Positions 24,086-31,896 of a stretch of 64,000 nucleotides of DNA are shown in pieces; position 1 is the first letter of the stretch; every line of letters starts with the position of its first letter. The notes beneath the pieces were generated by a model, which saw only the letters and a program-made list of their open reading frames with translations, ran no database searches and was not told the DNA's origin. This DNA comes from Mesonia maritima. Its GTDB lineage: Bacteria; Bacteroidota; Bacteroidia; Flavobacteriales; Flavobacteriaceae. Where the stretch lies: positions 744,001 to 808,000 of the forward strand of contig NZ_JBHLUA010000012.1 in assembly GCF_042433895.1 (NCBI RefSeq), read 5' to 3'. The translations under genes were made by a program, and so were the position numbers.

Positions 24086-24690
24086 GAATTTAAAAGTTGT
24101 TGTAAAACAGGAATATTTTCCATGTCTTTATATTCGTCTATATCGTTTTTTTCGGAAATTAAAGTTACGTTTTTATCCTGCAAATCGGCAAGCGTATCTT
24201 TTAAAACATGCGAAGTACTCCATTTTTTTTGCTGAAATAATTCAGGAAGAAAAGTTTTCATTCCTAATAAATAATAACCGCCATCTTTTGCGGGACCAAG
24301 AACAACATCGCTGGTCGTTAAAGCTGAAAATGCTTCTTCGATATCGGTTTGCGAAAGTTCAAACAAATCGCTTCCTACAATTACAATATCTTCATAACCG
24401 TCTTGAAAACCTTCTCGAAAAGCATTCGCCATTTTTTCTCCTAAATCCTTTCCTTGTTGAACTTTTTTATCGAAAAGTTCAGCTGAAAAATTATCATTTT
24501 TAAGAATTTTATTGGAATAATAAACTCTTTTATCGACTGAAAGCGATTGTGTGATTTTTGCGGTATGTTGTAATAAATAGCGATAAATTTTAAGCGCAGC
24601 TTCATCGCCAATGGTTTTTGCTAAACGCGTTTTACATTTGCCCAATTCCGGGTTTTTAGTAAAAATGAGTAGGAGTTTTTTGCAGTTCAT
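24082..24690 (-). CDS. TIGR04282-type glycosyltransferase (radical-SAM-associated transferase 1)
   Basis: 202-residue GT-A-like protein starting with the strand KKLLLIFTKNPELGKCKTRLAKTIG (nucleotidyltransferase-like Arg/Lys entry), then VIVGSDLFELSQTDIEEAF, with an Asp pair for metal, and VLGPAKDGGYYLLG. This family regularly sits beside ArsS-like radical SAM genes. A role in attaching the aglycone to, or activating, the arsenoribose is inferred. It directly abuts the rhodanese stop and overlaps the phosphorylase start by 4 nt. Confidence 0.85.
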   Translation of the reverse strand: MNCKKLLLIFTKNPELGKCKTRLAKTIGDEAALKIYRYLLQHTAKITQSLSVDKRVYYSNKILKNDNFSAELFDKKVQQGKDLGEKMANAFREGFQDGYEDIVIVGSDLFELSQTDIEEAFSALTTSDVVLGPAKDGGYYLLGMKTFLPELFQQKKWSTSHVLKDTLADLQDKNVTLISEKNDIDEYKDMENIPVLQQLLNS

Positions 24691-25191
24691 TTAATAAACT
24701 TTTTCAGCGTTTGTTAACCATTTCCCCCATTTTTTATTGAAAGCGTGTACTTTTTCGGTTTCTTTTTCTTCGGAATCAACCACCAAATAGCCTTTCTTTT
24801 TCCATTCAAAAATGCCACCGTATAAATTTTTCACATTCGTATATCCGGCTTTCTGAAGTTTTTCGCCAATATTCTCTGAACGAACACCTAATGAACAATA
24901 CACCACAATTGGCGTATTTTTATCAGGGATTTGTTTTGTAATTTTTTCAGCAGAGAAATTTTTGTAACCTACGAATTTTGCGTTTTGAAGATGACTAACT
25001 TGATATTCTTCCGCTTCACGTGCGTCTAAAATAACTAAAGGGGCGTTATTTTTACTTTCCATTTGTAACTGTTCCACAGAAATATAAGGCACCGAACCCG
25101 AATTTTTACTTTCGAGTAATTCTTTTAAGTTGCTGTGTTGCGCACAACTTATAAAAGGTAAAAATGAAAGCATAAGTAGTATTTTTTTCAT
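24691..25191 (-). CDS. rhodanese-like lipoprotein
   Basis: 166 residues from the ATG at 25191; the longer open frame (to 25245) reads through the end of arsS and is not used. Lipobox FISC puts the lipid on C16. A single rhodanese domain spans about 36-150, with the active-site loop CSLGVRS (C99) and the entry motif LVILDAREAEEYQVSHLQNA. It handles sulfane sulfur or, by size of the loop, other thiophilic groups, in the periplasm. The ATGA overlap with arsS shows it is a real operon member; its exact task in arsenic metabolism is unknown. Confidence 0.88.
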   Translation of the reverse strand: MKKILLMLSFLPFISCAQHSNLKELLESKNSGSVPYISVEQLQMESKNNAPLVILDAREAEEYQVSHLQNAKFVGYKNFSAEKITKQIPDKNTPIVVYCSLGVRSENIGEKLQKAGYTNVKNLYGGIFEWKKKGYLVVDSEEKETEKVHAFNKKWGKWLTNAEKVY

Positions 25192-26249
25192 CACGCGACG
25201 CTTCCTTGACAACTGCTTCCGGCACCGGCGGTACAACCATAGCAATGTTGTGAAATTACAATATTTCTGTTTGTTAATTCTTCTTCGTTATAATTGCTGA
25301 TGTGCTTTATCTTGCTATTCACTTTTAATTCTAGCATTTGGTTAAAGTCACAATCGTATAAATAACCATCCCAACTTACGGAAAGCGTATTTCTACACAT
25401 TACATTTTTTACCGCTGCCGGATTGTAGGCATCGACAAGCGCGTACATATAATCTTCGTAATTTTCTGAAGCGATTAAAAATTCTAAAAATCGGCTAATG
25501 GGTAAATTGGTAATTGCAAAAAGATTGTTGAATTCGATATTGAAATCTTCCCAAAGTGCCTCCTTAAAATCTTTTTCCATCGCTTCTTGATTGGTCGGTA
25601 AAAAAGCGCCGGAAGGATTATAAACTAAATCGAGTTTTAATCCGCTGGCTTCTTTTCCGTAACCTACTTCATTTAGCATTTTTAGGGCTTTTATAGAACT
25701 ATCAAAAACTCCTTTTCCACGTTGTTTATCGGTTTTTTCGCGTTTATAAAACGGAAGCGAAGACACTACGTGAACATTATGCTTTTTAAAAAATTCAGGT
25801 AAATCGTTATATTTTTTATTCGCCATAATAATGGTCAGGTTAGAGCGAACAATAAAATCTTTAATCCCCACTTTTGAAGCTTCTTCTACAAACCATCTAA
25901 AATTCGGATTCATTTCTGGAGCGCCACCCGTTAAATCTAAGGTATGTGCGCCGGTTTGTTCAATGGCTTTTAGGCAATCTTTCATTGTATCGACGGTCAT
26001 AATTTCTTTACGATCTGGACCAGCGTCTACGTGGCAATGCGAACATGTTTGATTACACATATACCCTAAATTTAGCTGAAGAATTTCCAGTTTTTTAGGT
26101 TGCAAAGGATCATCATTTGTTTTCGATAATTTTTCTTTAAACGTTGGAAGATCGCCTTCGGCAAACAACCCATTACTAAGAAACTCTAACTGTTTCACCG
26201 GATTGGAAAGTTCACTTTTTCTGGCGTGTAACGATTTTTTTGTCTTCAT
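25191..26249 (-). CDS. arsS: arsenosugar biosynthesis radical SAM protein ArsS
   Basis: 352 residues. The 4Fe-4S SAM cluster motif CNQTCSHC (C65, C69, C72) is followed by HVDAGP. The SAM-binding glycine stretch is LDLTGGAPEMN. The C-terminal part has CRNTLSVSWDGYLYDCDFNQML and ends in CYGCTAGAGSSCQGSVA, a cysteine cluster typical of the family. Some family members carry selenocysteine in such a motif; here all are plain Cys codons. ArsS adds a 5'-deoxyadenosyl group to dimethylarsenite, giving 5'-deoxy-5'-dimethylarsinoyl-adenosine. It lies 79 nt behind the CMD gene. Confidence 0.9.
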   Translation of the reverse strand: MKTKKSLHARKSELSNPVKQLEFLSNGLFAEGDLPTFKEKLSKTNDDPLQPKKLEILQLNLGYMCNQTCSHCHVDAGPDRKEIMTVDTMKDCLKAIEQTGAHTLDLTGGAPEMNPNFRWFVEEASKVGIKDFIVRSNLTIIMANKKYNDLPEFFKKHNVHVVSSLPFYKREKTDKQRGKGVFDSSIKALKMLNEVGYGKEASGLKLDLVYNPSGAFLPTNQEAMEKDFKEALWEDFNIEFNNLFAITNLPISRFLEFLIASENYEDYMYALVDAYNPAAVKNVMCRNTLSVSWDGYLYDCDFNQMLELKVNSKIKHISNYNEEELTNRNIVISQHCYGCTAGAGSSCQGSVA

Positions 26250-26328
26250 GAAAATTCAGGAGTTATCGATTGAAAAAAAGCTTTCAATAATATATAACGA
26301 TAATTTTAGCGTTTTGGATGTAATGACT

Positions 26329-26664
26329 TTACATCGAAAGCTTTTTGTATTTATTCATCATTTGTACGCCGTGCACAAGCGTGGCACCGCTTTCTATAGC
26401 TGCTCCTGCGTGAACGGCTTCCATCATTTCTTCTTTTGTAATTCCGCGTTGTAAACCGTCTTTGGTATAAGCATCAATGCAATAAGGACATTTTACCACA
26501 TGGGAAACAGCTAAAGCGATAAGTGATTTCTCTCGAGCAGAAAGTGCGCCTTCTTCAAAAACTTTCCCGTAGTAATCAAAAAATTTTTCACCGAGTTCTT
26601 CGCTCCATTCTGTGATTTCACCAAACTTTCTTAAGTCTGTCGGATCGTAATAAGATTTAGCCAT
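26329..26664 (-). CDS. arsenosugar biosynthesis-associated peroxidase-like protein (CMD family)
   Basis: 111-residue carboxymuconolactone-decarboxylase/AhpD-fold protein with the redox pair CPYC (C59, C62) and the following YTKDGLQRGITKEEMMEAVHAGAAIESG, in the family's E...CxxC...H order. This subfamily is commonly found with ArsS. It probably acts as a thiol peroxidase or disulfide reductant. First gene of the arsenic operon; a weak TACATTTA box (26681-26688 on the minus strand) lies upstream. Confidence 0.87.
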   Translation of the reverse strand: MAKSYYDPTDLRKFGEITEWSEELGEKFFDYYGKVFEEGALSAREKSLIALAVSHVVKCPYCIDAYTKDGLQRGITKEEMMEAVHAGAAIESGATLVHGVQMMNKYKKLSM

Positions 26665-26784
26665 ACAATTTCTTTTTAGTTAAATGTAAGCATTCATCAA
26701 TATAAATTAGAAAATTCAGGCTATTTTTTATTGAGTTAACTTGAATTAGGACTTTTTTAGTAAATTAACACTTTTAAGCAACGC

Positions 26785-29104
26785 ATGAAAAAAAATACTA
26801 AAGGTCCAATTACGTGGTTTGTACACCATCCTTATTATTCAGGGTTTATTGTATTTTTTTTCGTATTTATTTTAAGTTCAATTATTGCGAAAAAAGAATT
26901 TTCCCTTGCTAAAGAAGAAGAGGAAGATGGGAAAATTAGAACTTTACAAATAGTTCAGCAGAATATCGAGCAATCGCTTAAAAGCAGTTATATTTCTACC
27001 ATAACGCTCGCCCTAACTATTGGTGATGATAAAAAACCAAAAAAATTTGAAACGGTCGCGCAAAAAATAATGGAATCTAATGAAGTTATCGATGGCGTTC
27101 GGCGTTCAATTAGTACCTAATGGAGTTATAAAATATGTTTATCCTTTTGAAGAAAACAAAGCAGCTTTAAATCTTGATGTCTTAAATTCCGCAACGACAA
27201 GTAAAGAGGCCTTAAAAGCCATAGAAAGACATAAGATATATTTTGCAGGACCTTTACAGCTTAAACAAGGCGGGGTTGGAATTGTAGGAAGGTTGCCGGT
27301 TTTTATTGAAAATGAATTTTGGGGTTTTTCTGGAGTTATTATAAAACTAGAACGCTTAATTAGGAATTCAGGAATAAGTAATTTTGAAGAAAATTATCGA
27401 TTTCAACTTTCTAAAGTGAATCCGGTTTCAGGAAAAGAAGAGTTTTTCTTAGAAGGTGCTGAAGATATAAACTTAGCTGAAACTGAAAAAATAACCATAG
27501 AAGATGGCGATTGGAATATTTATATAAGTTCTTTAAACGAACACGAAGCTTTTAACGCCACTTTACCTGTTTTAATTTTAGGATTTTTACTCGCCTGTGT
27601 TTGTGCAACCATTACAGTTTTGGTTTTTAAACGACCCGGCGAACTTCAACAATTAGTAGAAGTGCAAACCGGTAAACTTCTTACTTCAGAATTAAAATTT
27701 AAAGCCATTTTCGATCAAGCCGGTTTGGGAATTGTTCATTTAACAGCAGATCACGGAAAATTTATCGAGGTAAATAAGCGTTTTTGCGATAAATTAATGC
27801 TCACCGCTTCAGAATTGAAAGAGAGAAACTTCTTTGAGTTTATTGAAGGCGATGCTGCTTTAGATAAAAATTTACTTGAGCATCAAAAAGTAGAAGTTAA
27901 ACTGATACGAAATGATGGAATGCCTATTTATGTTAGGCTCACCAATTCCCCTTTTAGTAGTAAAAAAGGACTAAGTTACATTACCATTGTTGAAGATATT
28001 ACCGAAAAGAAAAAAACCAGGCAACATTTAAAAGAGTTAAAAACGAGAATGGAAATGGCAATTCGAGTTTCTAAACTTGCTTATTGGGAATGGAATGTAG
28101 AAACCGATGAAATTACATGGTCAGCTAGAATGTATGAAATTTTTGGAGTTTCAAAAGATCAAGAATTAGGATCTTCTTTGGTGTTGTCGCATGTCTATCC
28201 GAAAGATTTAAAAAAATACAAGCGATATACAAAACGATTATTAGAAGGTGATACCTTAAAACCTTATGAAGTTAGAATTCATAATACAAATGGAGGAATC
28301 ATTTATATTTTAGCGCACGTAGAAAGTGAAATCAATGAAAAAGGAAAAGTAATCAAATTAAAAGGGAGTTTATTAGACGTAAGTAAAGAAAAACGGGCAG
28401 AAAAAGAATTAAACCATTCCTACAAATTAGTGCTTGAACAAAACAAACGTTTGCTAAATTTCTCTTATATTATCTCTCACAATTTACGGTCGCATTCCAG
28501 CAATATCCAAGCTTTATTAAATTTATTAGGAAGTACTTCTGTAGATGAAGAACAAAAAGAAATGCTGAATATGCTAACTTCAGTCTCAAAATCGCTAGAC
28601 GAAACTTTATACGATCTAAACGATGTGGTAAATATTCAGAAAAATACCACGATCTCTACAGAACCACTTTTAGTTAAAAAATATGTTGATCGTGTGTTAA
28701 GCGTTTTAAGCAGCCAAATACGATCAAAAAAAGTAAAAATAACCTTAGCAATTCCTGAAGAAGCAAAAATTAATTTTAACCCTGCATATTTTGAAAGTAT
28801 TTTGCTTAACTTTATTTCAAATGCAATTCGATATAGGCATCCAGAGAGAATTCCAGAAATAACCATTCGTTTCGAGATAGAAGAAGAGTTGAAAAAGTTA
28901 AGTATACAAGATAATGGGATTGGAATTGACCTTTCAAAATATGGAGAAAAACTCTTCGGAATGTATAAAACCTTTACCGATCATCCCGACTCTAGAGGAA
29001 TGGGACTTTTTATGAGTAAAAGTCAATTAGAAGTTTTAGGCGGAAAAGTAAGCGTGGAAAGTGAAGTTGGTAAAGGAAGCACCTTTACATTATATTTTAA
29101 ATAA
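26785..29104 (+). pseudogene. CHASE-PAS-PAS sensor histidine kinase interrupted by a 7-bp tandem duplication
   Basis: Two overlapping reading frames together make one kinase. The first (26785-27120, 111 codons) holds TM1 and the start of a CHASE domain and runs to NEVIDGV before going out of frame. The second continues VQLVPNGVIKYVYPF, the rest of CHASE, TM2, two PAS domains, the phospho-His in YIISHNLRSHSSN, NFISNAIRYR, DNGIGI and GMGLFMSK. At the junction GGCGTTC is repeated exactly (27094-27100 and 27101-27107); taking one copy away restores a 770-residue protein with intact CHASE sequence. The second frame has an ATG at 27080 that overlaps the stop of the first, so a shortened kinase with only TM2 might still be made. 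Confidence 0.88.
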
Positions 29105-29111
29105 GCGAAAA

Positions 29112-29486
29112 ATGGAATTCTGTGTAATCGATGACGACAAAATTTATCAGTTTTTGGTAAAAAAAACCATTAAAAGTGTTGATAAAAATTTTATTGTAAA
29201 TTTATTTGAAGACGGTTTAGAAGCGATAACCACCTTCAAAAATAAAGGGATTTGTTGTACAATTATTTTATTGGATTTGAATATGCCCAATATGGATGGT
29301 TGGCAATTTATTCAGGAATATGAAAAATTGCAGCAAATTGGAGATCAAAAACATAAAATTTATATTGCTACTTCTTCCATTTCTAAAGCAGATCGAGAAA
29401 AAGCAAATCAATTTAAAATAGTGCAAGGATATTTAACCAAACCAATTACCAAGGAAAAAATTAAAGATTTGGCAACAGCTGTATAA
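29112..29486 (+). CDS. single-domain response regulator
   Basis: 124-residue receiver with no output domain. It starts at the ATG at 29112 (MEFCVIDDDKIYQF); the longer open frame overlaps the kinase in another frame. The acidic pocket is D7-D8-D9, the phospho-Asp is in IILLDLNMPNMDGWQF, the Thr/Ser is in IATSSIS and the Lys in LTKPITKE. It lies 7 nt after the kinase stop and is its obvious partner, probably acting as a phosphate shuttle or by protein contact. Confidence 0.92.
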   Translation: MEFCVIDDDKIYQFLVKKTIKSVDKNFIVNLFEDGLEAITTFKNKGICCTIILLDLNMPNMDGWQFIQEYEKLQQIGDQKHKIYIATSSISKADREKANQFKIVQGYLTKPITKEKIKDLATAV

Positions 29487-29577
29487 AAGTGGTAGTTTAA
29501 AATTGATTGAAAAATATAATTCTCAATTTAGTTAACTTCACATTAATCTTCAATTTTAAAAATTCACAATATTTATT

Positions 29578-29627
29578 AAAAAAGACTTTGCTAACCGGAA
29601 TGAATTCAAATTAACAAAGTCTTTTTT
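29578..29627. terminator. terminator between response regulator and threonine dehydrogenase
   Basis: Stem AAAAAAGACTTTG/CAAAGTCTTTTTT enclosing a loop of 24 nt that contains the palindrome TGAATTCA. It can serve both convergent genes. Confidence 0.65.
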
Positions 29628-29642
29628 AGAACAGCGCTTTTT

Positions 29643-30593
29643 TTAGTTTAATTTTTTTTGTAAACCCGCTAACATTGCTTTTGTCATTTTCGAAAGATTA
29701 TATTCGTGTTTCCAATTCCAATCTTTTCTAGCCTGCGAGTCATCGATACTCGATGGCCACGTTTCAGCAATATCTTGTCTAAAATCCGGGTTATAATCAA
29801 TAGTGAATTCCGGAATTTCTTCTTTAATACTTTCAGCAAGTTGTTTTGGGGTAAAACTAATTCCGCCTAAATTATAAGAAGAGCGAATTTTAAGATTTTC
29901 CGCAGGAGTTTCCATTAGTTGAATGGTTGCTCTAATCGCGTCATCCATAAACATCATTGGTAAAGCAGTTTCTTCACTTAAAAAAGAAGTATATTTTTTT
30001 ACTGCTAAAGCTTCATGAAAAATCTCTACCGCATAATCTGTGGTCCCGCCACCTGGAGCGGTTTTATAACTTATTAAACCAGGATAACGAATACTTCTAA
30101 CATCTACACCAAATTTTTTATGATAATATTCGCACCAACGTTCGCCAGATTGTTTGCTAATTCCGTAAACCGTGGTTGGTTCCATCACGGTAGTTTGCGG
30201 AGTTTGGTTTTTTGGAGTACTTGGCCCGAAAACTGCAATGCTCGAAGGCCAAAAAACTTTATTTATTTTCTTGTCTTTTGCAAGGTTTAAGACATTAAAA
30301 AGTGAATCCATATTTAAATGCCAACCGCGCATTGGGAATTTTTCTGCTGTTGCGCTTAACATTGCAGCCATAAGGTAAACTTCGTCAATCTCATAATGCA
30401 TTACAATATCTTCTATGGCTTTGTAATCGGTTGCATCGGCGATTTCAAAAGGGCCAGATTGCATAAGTTCTTCATTACCTTCGCGAATATCTACGGCAAT
30501 TACGTTGTCTTCTCCATATTTTTCACGCAGCTTTAAGGTTAATTCGGTTCCAATTTGGCCACATGCGCCAATTATCAAGGTTTTTAATGCCAT
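29643..30593 (-). CDS. L-threonine 3-dehydrogenase-like SDR (NAD-dependent epimerase family)
   Basis: 316 residues from the ATG at 30593 (MALKTLIIGACGQIG); the frame is open to 30641, but that part has no domain content. Extended SDR: GxxGxxG in GACGQIG, catalytic Tyr-Lys in TTVYGISKQSGERW, and the loop YKTAPGGGTTDYAVEIF characteristic of the SDR-type threonine dehydrogenase. It would oxidise L-threonine to 2-amino-3-oxobutyrate with NAD, on the route to glycine. It stands alone; no Kbl ligase gene is next to it. Confidence 0.85.
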   Translation of the reverse strand: MALKTLIIGACGQIGTELTLKLREKYGEDNVIAVDIREGNEELMQSGPFEIADATDYKAIEDIVMHYEIDEVYLMAAMLSATAEKFPMRGWHLNMDSLFNVLNLAKDKKINKVFWPSSIAVFGPSTPKNQTPQTTVMEPTTVYGISKQSGERWCEYYHKKFGVDVRSIRYPGLISYKTAPGGGTTDYAVEIFHEALAVKKYTSFLSEETALPMMFMDDAIRATIQLMETPAENLKIRSSYNLGGISFTPKQLAESIKEEIPEFTIDYNPDFRQDIAETWPSSIDDSQARKDWNWKHEYNLSKMTKAMLAGLQKKLN

Positions 30594-30727
30594 AGTCTTT
30601 AAATTTTCTAAATTTGTAATGCCTACTAAAACAAGGTTCAAAAGAACAATTTTTATAGATCATAACAAAATCAAATTTCCGGTAAAAAATAATTGATTTA
30701 TCGTATATTTCCCCTTATTTTTCTGTC

Positions 30728-31348
30728 ATGAAGAAACCTAATTTATTGAAATACAGTATATTTTTAGTTTGCGGATTTATGATGATGTTATCATGTAAAG
30801 AAAAGGAAACTACTGAGGTTAAAGAAAAGTCTTATCAAGAGCAAAATGCAGAGGCACTTTCTCAAATTATTACTATAGATAAAGACCGAAAAATAACACT
30901 TCTGCCCGCTGCTAAAGAAGCTACAAACAATTGGAGCGCTTACTTGACGTTAAAAAACGAAATTGAAAATTTTGATAACGTAACCTTTCAAGAAGTTATT
31001 AATAACAGCAATAATTTAGTTGAATCGGTAGTAAATTTAAAAGCTTCAATTCCTGGAAATTTTGATGTAAAACCGGTGAGAGTTCGTATAAATGTATTAC
31101 TAACCAAAGCAGAAGTCTTACGTCAAAAAGTTGAAAATCCAAGAATAAAAACGAAAACGATCGATACCTTGGTAAACGATTTACACAAAGCTTTTGGGGA
31201 TTTAAAAATTCAATTAAATGAAGTTTACATAGAAACTTTAGAAGAAATAGAATCTGAATTTGAGCAAGCTATTCAAGTAGATTCAACCGAAAATCCTTCA
31301 AATAGTACTTCTGAAAATTCAACAAAAACTCCAGTAAGCACACAATAG
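30728..31348 (+). CDS. hypothetical helical lipoprotein
   Basis: 206 residues with a lipobox MMLSC (lipid on C23), a mostly helical Asn/Glu/Lys-rich body (about 30-180) and a Ser/Thr/Asn-rich tail (STENPSNSTSENSTKTPVSTQ). I do not recognise a family. It overlaps nothing but is followed after 1 nt by the NTF2-like gene, so the two are co-transcribed. Confidence 0.75.
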   Translation: MKKPNLLKYSIFLVCGFMMMLSCKEKETTEVKEKSYQEQNAEALSQIITIDKDRKITLLPAAKEATNNWSAYLTLKNEIENFDNVTFQEVINNSNNLVESVVNLKASIPGNFDVKPVRVRINVLLTKAEVLRQKVENPRIKTKTIDTLVNDLHKAFGDLKIQLNEVYIETLEEIESEFEQAIQVDSTENPSNSTSENSTKTPVSTQ

Positions 31349-31349
31349 C

Positions 31350-31832
31350 ATGAAAAAAGTATTATTTTTTTTACTCTTTTTAAGTTCAATCACTTTTCAA
31401 GCGCAAGAGAAAGAAATTGAAGAAAGACTTGAAAATTGGCACAATGCCGCTGCGGAAGCAAATTTCGAAGAATATTTTTCTTACTTTACAAAAGATGCGA
31501 TTTTTATAGGAACCGACCCGACGGAATATTGGAGCATAGAGGCTTTCAAAAATTTTTCAAAACCTTATTTTGATAAAGGAAAAGCGTGGAGTTTTACAGC
31601 AATCGATAGAAATATCTATAACTCAAAAAATGCTAAAATCGTGTGGTTCGATGAACTTTTGCAAACCCAAATGGGCTTATGTCGAGGTTCAGGCATTTTA
31701 AAATTAGTCAATGGTAATTGGATGATCGCTCATTATGTACTTTCCATTAGTATTCCTAATGAAAATGTTGAAGCTGTCACCAATCTAAAAAAGAATTTCG
31801 AAGAGAAATTTATTCAGCAAAACTCAAAATAA
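31350..31832 (+). CDS. secreted NTF2-like (SnoaL-type) protein
   Basis: 160 residues with a signal peptide (cut after FQAQ, about residue 19). The mature domain reads as a cone-shaped NTF2/SnoaL fold: helix EKEIEERLENWHNAAAEANFEEYFSYF, then DAIFIGTDPTEYWSIEAFKNF and the strand GNWMIAHYVLSISIPNE. The ligand is unknown. It follows the lipoprotein after 1 nt and precedes the M13 peptidase by 64 nt. Confidence 0.82.
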   Translation: MKKVLFFLLFLSSITFQAQEKEIEERLENWHNAAAEANFEEYFSYFTKDAIFIGTDPTEYWSIEAFKNFSKPYFDKGKAWSFTAIDRNIYNSKNAKIVWFDELLQTQMGLCRGSGILKLVNGNWMIAHYVLSISIPNENVEAVTNLKKNFEEKFIQQNSK

Positions 31833-31896
31833 CACGATAAAAGTGTAACAAACTATAGAAATAAATAACCAATAAACATCAATTATAAATTTTAGT

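Noticed and set aside
24006..24503. 165-codon plus-strand frame
   Set aside because: Antisense to the phosphorylase and transferase genes, both clearly real by motif; composition is that of a shadow frame.
25192..25245. N-terminal extension of the rhodanese frame
   Set aside because: Basic, non-signal sequence read out of frame from the arsS 3' end; the ATG at 25191 gives a proper lipoprotein signal.
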